A DNA stretch of 14,035 nt from NCBI GenBank assembly GCA_023427845.1, contig JAEYZX010000065.1:1-14035 (forward strand), in the 5' to 3' direction. This document shows, piece after piece, positions 7,944-14,035 of this stretch. Each line of letters starts with the position of its first letter. Position 1 is the stretch's first letter. A model generated the notes under the pieces. The model was not told the DNA's origin. It worked only from the letters and a program-made list of their open reading frames with translations, and searched no databases. Both the position numbers and the translations under genes were made by a program. The DNA comes from Bacteroidota bacterium. GTDB lineage: Bacteria; Bacteroidota; Bacteroidia; Flavobacteriales; Flavobacteriaceae.

Positions 7944-9737
7944 ATGAGATTTATGTTCATTGCAATAGCGTCTTTGGTCATCACTACGGCTTCGGGTCAG
8001 AAAGCACGAATCGATTCGCTCAATGCGCTTCCGTTTGATGTCAAGATAGCGAACGCCGCGGTACTCGACAAAGCGTACCTTAAAAACGCCGCCGATGCAC
8101 GTAAAATCGACTATAAGTTAGGCGAGGCGATGAGTTACAGCAACCTTTCACTTATTTATTATTACCAGGGAAAATACAATCTGCAGGTCGACAATTCACT
8201 TAAAGCGATCCGGCTTTATGAATCGCTCAAAATGATGGACAAACTCGCAAATGAATATGGCGGCTTTGGTTATACGATTAAACGGCGAAACATGCCAAAA
8301 GCGCTGTATTACATGCAAAAAGGGAAGAAAATCGCAGAGGATATCAGCGACACCACTTCGCTTCTGAGCATTTACAATAATTACGGTGTGCTAAAGGAAA
8401 TGAATAATGAACTTGACAGCGCATTGTATTTTTACAACAAAGGGCTTAAATTAAAAGAGGCGGTGCAGGACAGCATCGGAATTCCGTACAGCCTGAATAC
8501 CATTGCAGGAATTAACGTCATGAACCGTCAGTTCGCGCAGGCCGAAAAACTATATTCGAAGGCGCTTCAGATGCGTATTGAAATGAATGACGGCGTTGGC
8601 ATTGCCGAGAATTACTCGTATTTCGGCGATTTGTATCTCGCACAAGAGCAATATCGTAAAGCGTTGGAATTCTACGAAAAAGCGTTGAATAAGGCACGTG
8701 AGTTCAACTACATCGACCTGATGCGAAACAGCTATAAATCTATTTCCGAAATTCACGAAACGCTTGGCAACGACCGTGAGGCGCTTGCAAACTATAAGTT
8801 GTTCGAACAATACAAAGACAGCCTGATCAACAAGGAAACGAATTCCAAAATAGCCGAGCTTGAAGTGCGATTTGACACCAATAACAAAGAAAGATTGCTA
8901 GCCGAACATAAAAACCTGCTGCTGCAAAAGGAGGCCGAATCGAGACAAAAGAACTACGTGCTGATTACCTTGGCATTGCTGTCGGCTTTTATCGCGCTGA
9001 TAGGATTTTTAATCTATCGCCAGCAAAAACTCCGCAACCGGCAATTGGCACAGGAGCACGAACTCAAATCGGCCATCGCGCAAATTGAAACGCAGAACAA
9101 ACTGCACGAGCAACGGCTGGCGATTTCACGCGACCTTCATGATAATATCGGTGCACAGCTCACCTTTATCATATCATCTGTCGACAACATTAAATATGCT
9201 TTTGATTTAAAAGACACAAAACTCGACCGCAAACTTCAAAGCATCAGCAGTTTTACGAAAGAGACGATCCTTGAACTTCGCGACACGATATGGGCAATGA
9301 ACACGAATGAGATCACTTTTGAAGACCTGATGGCGCGCATACTTAACTTCATCGAGAAGGCGCAGGATGCAAAAGAGAATACCGATTTCGTATTTTCGAT
9401 CGATGAAACGCTGAACCAGGTAAAATTATCATCGGTCACCGGAATGAATATCTACAGGACGGTCCAGGAAGCCGTGAACAATGCGATCAAATATTCACAT
9501 GCAGCAAAAGTGCTGATTTCAGTGAATAATATCGGAGACCAGATTGAGGTCAACGTTGAAGATGACGGAGTGGGATTTGACCCCGCGCAGGTTGCAAAAG
9601 GAAACGGACTACTCAACATGGAAAAAAGGATTAAGGAAATAAAAGGCGATTTTACCTTCGAATCTGAAATTTCAAAAGGGACGCGGATCACGGTTCGTTT
9701 TGGTAAGGAACAGCAGAATAGGGCAGATGCCGTATAG
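7944..9737 (+). CDS. TPR sensor histidine kinase (HisKA_3 type)
   Basis: 597 residues from the ATG at 7944. I chose this start because MRFMFIAIASLVITTASG-Q is a good signal peptide; in-frame ATGs at 7854 and 7908 would put a polar stretch before it. Order of parts: periplasmic tetratricopeptide repeats (about 60-310, with blocks such as NLSLIYYYQGKYN, YGVLKEMNNELDSALYFYNKGL and FGDLYLAQEQYRKALEFYEKAL), one transmembrane helix (about 337-358, YVLITLALLSAFIALIGFLIY), a coiled linker, the HisKA_3 box with phospho-acceptor His399 in SRDLHDNIGAQL, and an HATPase_c domain with N-box EAVNNA (N512, N513), G1 DDGVGFD (540-546) and G2 GNGL (553-556). All catalytic elements are present. HisKA_3 kinases phosphorylate NarL/FixJ-type regulators, and one is encoded just downstream. 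TPRs in this position usually bind peptides or proteins, so an envelope protein signal is plausible. The signal itself cannot be read from sequence. Confidence 0.9.
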   Translation: MRFMFIAIASLVITTASGQKARIDSLNALPFDVKIANAAVLDKAYLKNAADARKIDYKLGEAMSYSNLSLIYYYQGKYNLQVDNSLKAIRLYESLKMMDKLANEYGGFGYTIKRRNMPKALYYMQKGKKIAEDISDTTSLLSIYNNYGVLKEMNNELDSALYFYNKGLKLKEAVQDSIGIPYSLNTIAGINVMNRQFAQAEKLYSKALQMRIEMNDGVGIAENYSYFGDLYLAQEQYRKALEFYEKALNKAREFNYIDLMRNSYKSISEIHETLGNDREALANYKLFEQYKDSLINKETNSKIAELEVRFDTNNKERLLAEHKNLLLQKEAESRQKNYVLITLALLSAFIALIGFLIYRQQKLRNRQLAQEHELKSAIAQIETQNKLHEQRLAISRDLHDNIGAQLTFIISSVDNIKYAFDLKDTKLDRKLQSISSFTKETILELRDTIWAMNTNEITFEDLMARILNFIEKAQDAKENTDFVFSIDETLNQVKLSSVTGMNIYRTVQEAVNNAIKYSHAAKVLISVNNIGDQIEVNVEDDGVGFDPAQVAKGNGLLNMEKRIKEIKGDFTFESEISKGTRITVRFGKEQQNRADAV

Positions 9738-9765
9738 GATATTGCGGCAGAATAAATAACATTTG
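9719..9765 (+). promoter_or_regulatory. Candidate NarL-type operator and -7, before micro-ORF and regulator
   Basis: The dyad TAGGGCA-GA-TGCCGTA (9719-9734) lies across the last six codons of the kinase gene. Exactly 23 bases later is AACATTTG (9758-9765). The same 7-2-7 geometry and the same 23-base distance from dyad to -7 occur at 3025-3071 and 3696-3742. Here the TTG that abuts the other dyads is replaced by TAG, so a promoter at this place would lack a -33 and would depend on an activator. Transcription would begin near 9769, about 115 bases before the response regulator ATG. This would allow the regulator to be made separately from the kinase. It is a candidate only; the dyad also codes for protein. 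Confidence 0.5.
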
Positions 9766-9769
9766 TCAT

Positions 9770-9865
9770 ATGAATACGATGAAATCACGAATAAAATTCT
9801 GGATGCTTGCAATTTCAGTTGCCGTAATTCTTGTGCTGAACATTATCTTTATTATCTATTTTTGA
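9770..9865 (+). CDS. 31-residue single-pass membrane micro-protein
   Basis: A 31-codon frame from ATG 9770 to TGA 9863-9865 in the gap between kinase and regulator. It begins with a basic N-terminus (MNTMKSRIKFW) and continues as one hydrophobic helix (MLAISVAVILVLNIIFIIYF), with the stop directly after the helix. This is the classic make-up of a small membrane protein with its N-terminus in the cytoplasm. A second in-frame ATG at 9779 gives 28 residues and would fit better if transcription starts near 9769 from the candidate promoter at 9758-9765. It lies 32 bases after the kinase stop and 20 bases before the regulator start. Small membrane proteins of this kind can modulate sensor kinases, but that role is speculation here. 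I see no known family. Confidence 0.55.
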   Translation: MNTMKSRIKFWMLAISVAVILVLNIIFIIYF

Positions 9866-9885
9866 GTACGTTAACCTGAATCCGG

Positions 9886-10536
9886 ATGAACATCAAAATC
9901 GCGATTGCCGACGACAATAATTTCCTGATCCGTGCGATCCAGGAAAAACTGTCATTCTTTGATGATCTCTGCTGCAGGTTTACGGCAACCGACGGTAAAG
10001 ATTTACTTGAAAAACTCGAGGCCAACCACAATATCGATCTTATTCTGATGGACATCGAAATGCCGAAAATGAACGGCATCGAAGCTACTACGATTGTCAA
10101 GAACAAATATCCGCATATCAAAATCATAATGCTGACCGTTTTCGACAATGATGAAAACATCTTCAACTCGATAAAAGCCGGTGCCGACGGCTATCTGCTG
10201 AAAGAAGTGAACCCTAAAGACCTTCATCAGGGAATAATCGAAACGATGAATGGCGGCGCCGCGATGAATCCGTCAATTGCACTAAAAACATTAAAGTTGC
10301 TGCGAAACCCGGTCGCCTTTGAAAACAAGGAATGTGCAGAGCAAATCAAGTTATCGGCCCGCGAGATCGAAGTGCTCGAGCAGCTCAGCAAAGGGCTTAA
10401 TTACAACCATATTGCCGACAACCTAATCCTGTCGCCAAGCACTGTTCGAAAGCACATCGAAAACATCTACAACAAACTGCAGGTCCACAATAAACTCGAG
10501 GCGATCCAAAAAGCGAAGAGCAATAATCTCATTTGA
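9886..10536 (+). CDS. NarL/FixJ-type response regulator (REC-LuxR HTH)
   Basis: 216 residues. The receiver domain (about 3-120) has the acidic pair D9-D10, phospho-acceptor D56 in LILMDIEMPKMNG, T84 (MLTVFD) and K106 (YLLKE), so it should be phosphorylated normally. The C-terminal LuxR/GerE helix-turn-helix (about 152-214) is complete: LSAREIEVLEQLSKGLNYNHIADNLILSPSTVRKHIENIYNKLQVHNKLEAI. The length is normal for the NarL family. Its likely partner is the HisKA_3 kinase at 7944-9737. Proteins of this family bind inverted repeats of 7-base half-sites, often with a 2-base centre, which is the geometry of the three dyads found at 3025, 3696 and 9719. It is therefore the obvious candidate for binding them, including one that could control its own synthesis. 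DUF4230 follows after 48 bases. Confidence 0.94.
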   Translation: MNIKIAIADDNNFLIRAIQEKLSFFDDLCCRFTATDGKDLLEKLEANHNIDLILMDIEMPKMNGIEATTIVKNKYPHIKIIMLTVFDNDENIFNSIKAGADGYLLKEVNPKDLHQGIIETMNGGAAMNPSIALKTLKLLRNPVAFENKECAEQIKLSAREIEVLEQLSKGLNYNHIADNLILSPSTVRKHIENIYNKLQVHNKLEAIQKAKSNNLI

Positions 10537-10564
10537 ATTATGTAAACACTGTTGCATCGGAAAA

Positions 10565-10578
10565 GTTTAACTTTAAAC
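10565..10578. repeat. 14-bp palindrome just before the DUF4230 start
   Basis: GTTTAA-CT-TTAAAC is a perfect 6-2-6 dyad that ends 6 bases before the ATG of the DUF4230 gene. Its sequence differs from the TAnGGCA dyads. It could be an operator, or a weak mRNA hairpin near the ribosome binding region. No promoter elements are obvious around it. Confidence 0.3.
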
Positions 10579-10584
10579 AAAAAC

Positions 10585-11199
10585 ATGCGCAGAATTTTGA
10601 TACTTGCCGCCGGTGTCCTAATCGTTATTCTCCTTTTCAGATACTGTGAATTCAAAAAAAACGATGATCCGGTTGAGTACAATACGAACCTGATCCAGCA
10701 GCAGATCGTAAATGTTGGAAAGCTTATTGTTACCGAAGGACATTTTTCCGAAGTGCTGACATTCAAAGACCAGCAAAAGTATTTCATGAACATACTGTCG
10801 TTCGAGAAGAAAGCACTGATTATTGTCAACGCCGACGTTACTGTTGCGTACGACCTTCGGCAAATGGAATATGAAATCGATGAAGGCAGCAAAACGATTA
10901 CGATAAAGAATATTCCCAAAGAAGAGATCACGATAAACCCCGACATCAAGTTCTACGATGTCGACCAAAGCAGGCTGAACCCGTTTACCGGAGCCGATTA
11001 TAATAAAATCAACAAAACCGTGCGGGAAAATTTGCGAAAGAAAATTGAGTCCTCAACCTTGAAGTCGAATGCAGAAAACCGGCTTGTAAGTGAACTTTCA
11101 AAAATACTGATCCTGACCAATTCGATGGGTTGGACGCTGAAATACAATGAAAATGTCGTTGGGAATGAGCAGGAGCTCGGAACTACTATAAAAACTTAG
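10585..11199 (+). CDS. DUF4230 family membrane-anchored protein
   Basis: 204 residues from ATG 10585. An upstream TTG at 10552 would add 11 polar residues before the membrane helix and is less likely. An N-terminal helix (about 4-17, ILILAAGVLIVILL) anchors the protein, and the rest has the DUF4230 (PF14014) look: VGKLIVTEGHFSEVLTFKD, KKALIIVNADVTVAYDL, ITIKNIPKEEITINPDIKFYD, and a helical NKTVRENLRKKIESSTL region near the end. The function of DUF4230 is not known. It is the last gene of the kinase-regulator block, 48 bases after the regulator. Its stop codon overlaps the stop of the convergent thioredoxin gene (11196-11199), so there is no room for a terminator between them. Confidence 0.88.
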   Translation: MRRILILAAGVLIVILLFRYCEFKKNDDPVEYNTNLIQQQIVNVGKLIVTEGHFSEVLTFKDQQKYFMNILSFEKKALIIVNADVTVAYDLRQMEYEIDEGSKTITIKNIPKEEITINPDIKFYDVDQSRLNPFTGADYNKINKTVRENLRKKIESSTLKSNAENRLVSELSKILILTNSMGWTLKYNENVVGNEQELGTTIKT

Positions 11200-12353
11200 A
11201 TCTGGTTCAGAATTTCGTCGGCGCGAATCGGATCCCAATCGTTTTGAACCGCCATCGCCTTTCCTTTCTCGGCCCAATCCCGGGCACTTTCCTTTTTTCC
11301 GGCTTTGAGGTTGAGGTGAGCCAAAATCAGATGGATATCGTAAGCTGTTTTTAATTCCAGCGAACGTTCGGCCCATTTGATGCTTTGAGTCAGCGCAGCT
11401 TCATCGTCGATGTTTTTAGAGAAGTTCAGAGTGATGTCCCTCAAAGTATTTGCATTGTCCCAGGCGAATTTGGCCGTTCCTTCGAGTGCTGTTTCTTTGT
11501 AACGCTTCCAGTCATTTGCAAGTTCGTACACTTTCAGGTCGTAGTTAAAAAGTAATGAATCGGTTTTTTGCAATTGGATCGCGGCAATTGCCGGACGGGC
11601 TTTGTTGTAGTTCAATGTATCGCCTGATTCCGCCGATGAAGACAGTGTTTCCCTAACGGCATGTAGAATTTTACGTTCCACTCTATTTGGAGATGAAACA
11701 GCGGCATACATTTCCTGGTTTTTTAAGACATGTTGAAATTCGCGTGTATTGATGTTTGAAATCCCGTTGGCAAAGATTCTCCAATTAATTTCACTCACCA
11801 GCTGATCTTCACGCACGGTTGAAAAATATTTCAATGCTACCGACTCCACGTCAATATTGCCTTTCTTAAGCGCCTGTATATACGTAAGACAATTTTCCGC
11901 ATTTGTGGGATCGGCAAAAAATGCCTTACGCAACGTGGGAAACTGTTTGGTCACATCGAGCGCATTTTTACCTTCCTGAATGAAATCGTCCGCCTTTAAT
12001 CCTTTCGCGACTTGATAGATAAGCGTCCCGTCCGGACTAATAAAAACGAACGTCGGATATGATTTGATCCGCAGTTTGCGACGGATTGTTTTTCCGTCGC
12101 CTTTTTCCATGTCTTTGGAGGCACAGACGAAATTATCATTGAAAAATGCGGCAACTTCAGGCTGTATCACTACTTCCGATTTCATTTTTTTGCAGTGCGG
12201 GCACCATTCGGCGTAGCACATCAGCATTAGCGGTTTATTCTCATTTTTTGAAAACTGCATCAGTTCGGCAAGAGTGCCATCGCGGAACTGGATTCCGTCC
12301 TGAGCGGTTAATGCTGATGTGGCCAACAAAAAGAGTAGTAATAATTTCCGCAT
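11196..12353 (-). CDS. Secreted thioredoxin-fold protein with TPR-like C-terminus
   Basis: 385 residues. A Sec signal peptide (MRKLLLLFLLATSALTA, cleavage at about 17) is followed by a thioredoxin domain (about 25-130) with the redox motif W50-C51-P-H-C54 and the cis-proline loop SYPTFVF (P100). CPHC is the active site type of DsbA-like or thioredoxin-like oxidoreductases of the periplasm. After about residue 135 come helical repeats, most clearly near the C-terminus (IKWAERSLELKTAYDIHLILAHLNLKAGKKESARDWAEKGKAM), which look like TPRs. The fusion suggests a redox protein that docks on partner proteins. It begins 21 bases after the stop of the aromatic amino acid hydroxylase on the same strand, so the two are probably co-transcribed. 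It converges on the DUF4230 gene with overlapping stops. Confidence 0.92.
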   Translation of the reverse strand: MRKLLLLFLLATSALTAQDGIQFRDGTLAELMQFSKNENKPLMLMCYAEWCPHCKKMKSEVVIQPEVAAFFNDNFVCASKDMEKGDGKTIRRKLRIKSYPTFVFISPDGTLIYQVAKGLKADDFIQEGKNALDVTKQFPTLRKAFFADPTNAENCLTYIQALKKGNIDVESVALKYFSTVREDQLVSEINWRIFANGISNINTREFQHVLKNQEMYAAVSSPNRVERKILHAVRETLSSSAESGDTLNYNKARPAIAAIQLQKTDSLLFNYDLKVYELANDWKRYKETALEGTAKFAWDNANTLRDITLNFSKNIDDEAALTQSIKWAERSLELKTAYDIHLILAHLNLKAGKKESARDWAEKGKAMAVQNDWDPIRADEILNQI

Positions 12354-12374
12354 AGCGCTTAAAAGTTATCAGAA

Positions 12375-14035
12375 TCAATTCACTTCCGCATCCTCGAAAA
12401 TCAACTCAAGCCCGCCGGTAATCAGATGGGCGATTTCAGGGCGGCTCTGTTTTAATTTCTCGAGGTGGATCAACACTTCTTCCATCAACTGAGGGTCGTT
12501 CATTTCCTTGACCAGTTCGGCAATCTCAACCGACAAAAGCCAGTCATTTGGATGGTTTGATTTTAGCTGATGGAAAACATTCCTTATCGAGATGCTCTTG
12601 TCACGTCCTTCCCGAAGATCGCGTACCTGCCTGTACAAACCTTCCAGTTCGGTTCGTTCCTCCGAACGCTTTGCTTTGATTGTCGTGCTCGATGGCACAT
12701 GCGTAATCAGGTCAAAACTGTCCACATCGGCAGGGCCGGAAAACGCCGATACGATTTTCTTCCCAACCGCCATGTCATACGTTCCCCATTCGGGCTGGAA
12801 AAGAACGGTATCGCCATGTTTGACCGTACAATTCTTAAAACTGATGATGATGATTTCACCACGAAGATTGCGTGACCCGGTAATGATTTCGCCGCTAACG
12901 GTAATGTCGCCGTCAAATTCGAGATTGACGGTTTCGCCTTCGTAGATTGCGTAGGCGATCAGGTCGCGCGGACTCATATCTTCTATCGCAATGTTGATTC
13001 CTTTGAGTTTCCCAACAGGGCTTCCAAACCCTTCGGCATGCGTTGCCGTGCCATGTCCTACAAGTTCCTTTTCGCGATAGGCGAGTGCGGTTTTTCCGGT
13101 AGTTTGGATATAAATCGGTTTTCCGTTGTTTTCGATTACGTTTGTAAAAACTCCTGATACCTGGAGGCCGGTACTGAGTTCAATCGTTCCGAGTGCTTTT
13201 GATTGTATCAGTTTTTCAACACCGCTCAATCCGCCGGTACGAAGCGCCATCGTATTTGCAAATTCTTCCAAAACCGAGCTAAGATGTGCAAAATCGGGTG
13301 TTACATAAAGTTGCGGCTGTGGTTTTGTGATATCGAAACTTTGATCGGCCGCTGAAATGTCATAAGGGATTTTTGCGACCTTATCGGTCATGCACCATGC
13401 GCTTTCGCCAATCGATGAAAGGAGTCCGGCGCCATATATTTTTGGATTTTCAAGCGTGCCGATGAGTCCGTATTCAACCGTCCACCAATGCAGGTTTCGT
13501 ATTCGTGCCATCTCCGACATTTCGCCCATGTTATTCTGAAGATAATCGACCGCTTCTGATGCTGCATCGATTTCCTGTTGCGGAGTCCCTTCGGCTTCTT
13601 TTAGTATCGACAGCAGGCGGATCGCCTCATACATTTCATAATCTTTTCCCGATGAAATCGCTTTGCAGCCAATCTCGCCAAAACGTCTCAAATATTCCGC
13701 GTATTCAGGATTTGCGATGATCGGAGCATGTCCTGCACCTTCGTGAATGATGTCTGGAGCGGGTGTATATTCGATATGTTCCAGCTGCCGGATGTCGGAT
13801 GCTATTACAAGTACGTTATAAGCCTGGAATTCCATGAATGCGTTAGGAGGGATAAATCCGTCAACAGCAACGGCCGCCCATCCGATCTCTTTCAGGATGC
13901 GGTTCATGCCGTACAAGTTCGGGAATTTTTCGACCTCGAGCCCCGTCTTTTTAAGTCCGTCGAGATACGATTTATGCGCCACTTTAGGTAGGTAATCCAC
14001 GTTTTTTCGCATCACATAACGCCACACCGCCTGGT
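12375..14035 (-). CDS. Aromatic amino acid hydroxylase (phenylalanine 4-hydroxylase-like), N-terminus outside window
   Basis: A biopterin-dependent non-haem iron hydroxylase that converts phenylalanine to tyrosine or acts on a related aromatic amino acid. About 552 residues are visible; the frame runs off the window edge with QAVWRYVMRK, so the GTG at 14027 is not the start and roughly 30-40 residues are missing. In visible numbering the iron ligands are H97 and H102 (DIIHEGAGHAP) and E187 (HWWTVEYGL), so the 2-His-1-carboxylate triad is complete. YGAGLLSSIGE follows as in the family. The catalytic domain ends near residue 290. Then come about 260 residues without similarity to the classical enzyme that I can recognise (KGINIAIEDMSPRDLIAYAIYEG, later VRDLREGRDKSISIRNVFHQLK). 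Bacteroidota homologues of this type are known to be long. Substrate choice cannot be fixed from sequence. Confidence 0.92.
   Translation of the reverse strand, partial: QAVWRYVMRKNVDYLPKVAHKSYLDGLKKTGLEVEKFPNLYGMNRILKEIGWAAVAVDGFIPPNAFMEFQAYNVLVIASDIRQLEHIEYTPAPDIIHEGAGHAPIIANPEYAEYLRRFGEIGCKAISSGKDYEMYEAIRLLSILKEAEGTPQQEIDAASEAVDYLQNNMGEMSEMARIRNLHWWTVEYGLIGTLENPKIYGAGLLSSIGESAWCMTDKVAKIPYDISAADQSFDITKPQPQLYVTPDFAHLSSVLEEFANTMALRTGGLSGVEKLIQSKALGTIELSTGLQVSGVFTNVIENNGKPIYIQTTGKTALAYREKELVGHGTATHAEGFGSPVGKLKGINIAIEDMSPRDLIAYAIYEGETVNLEFDGDITVSGEIITGSRNLRGEIIIISFKNCTVKHGDTVLFQPEWGTYDMAVGKKIVSAFSGPADVDSFDLITHVPSSTTIKAKRSEERTELEGLYRQVRDLREGRDKSISIRNVFHQLKSNHPNDWLLSVEIAELVKEMNDPQLMEEVLIHLEKLKQSRPEIAHLITGGLELIFEDAEVN

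Noticed and set aside
9742..9765. TTG at 9742-9744 as a -33 for the AACATTTG element
   Set aside because: Only 13 bases separate them, against 20 at the other two promoters.
10060..10079. ATGCCG/CGGCAT hairpin inside the regulator gene
   Set aside because: It encodes the conserved MPKMNGI receiver motif; codon constraint explains it.
11913..11925. GGCA-AAAAA-TGCC followed by TTA, resembling the regulatory dyad
   Set aside because: The centre is 5 bases rather than 2, it lies inside the thioredoxin gene and has no -7 element at the right distance.
11098..14000. Several open frames on the plus strand opposite the thioredoxin and hydroxylase genes
   Set aside because: They are antisense frames of clearly coding genes, with no domain, signal peptide or start context of their own.
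1..14035. Mobile element, CRISPR array, tRNA or riboswitch
   Set aside because: No transposase or integrase frames, no regularly spaced repeats, no cloverleaf and no recognisable aptamer were seen on either strand.

Overview
The window looks like chromosomal DNA of a member of the Bacteroidota, most likely Flavobacteriaceae. The evidence is a GSCFA-family gene directly behind alaS, a lipoprotein with an acidic surface-export-like signal after its lipobox cysteine, a TPR sensor kinase of the HisKA_3 type paired with a LuxR/NarL-type regulator, DUF4230 and PD40-type proteins, TTG/TAnnTTTG-like promoters and weak Shine-Dalgarno sequences. There is no sign of a phage, insertion sequence, CRISPR array, tRNA or rRNA. 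Every gene is either a housekeeping gene or a cell-envelope, signalling or metabolic gene.

Layout. Plus strand: the 3' four fifths of alaS (2-2080), then after 5 bases a GSCFA SGNH-like protein (2086-3021). Next come a surface-type lipoprotein with its own terminator (3106-3618), a small secreted protein with a TonB-C-like tail (3765-4133), and a secreted PQQ-like beta-propeller (4154-5986) ending in a clear terminator. A secreted PD40/discoidin-like protein (6051-7472) and a 95-residue membrane protein (7481-7768) follow. Then comes a signalling block: TPR sensor histidine kinase (7944-9737), a 31-codon single-pass membrane micro-ORF (9770-9865), a NarL-type response regulator (9886-10536) and a DUF4230 membrane-anchored protein (10585-11199). 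Minus strand, converging on it with overlapping stop codons: a secreted thioredoxin-TPR protein (12353-11196), preceded by an aromatic amino acid hydroxylase whose N-terminus lies outside the window (14035-12375).

Main observation. Three 16-bp inverted repeats in the 7-2-7 arrangement typical of NarL-family binding sites (half-site TA[C/A/G]GGCA) lie at 3025-3040, 3696-3711 and 9719-9734. Each is followed, after exactly 23 bases, by a -7-like element (CAGATTTG, CAGATTTG, AACATTTG). The first two lie before the lipoprotein gene and the secreted-protein/propeller operon. The third overlaps the 3' end of the kinase gene, before the micro-ORF and response regulator. This suggests a small local regulon: the kinase senses an envelope signal, the regulator activates its own gene plus two nearby sets of exported proteins, and the dyads are its operators. 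The dyads and spacing are read directly from the sequence; the assignment of the regulator to them is inference.
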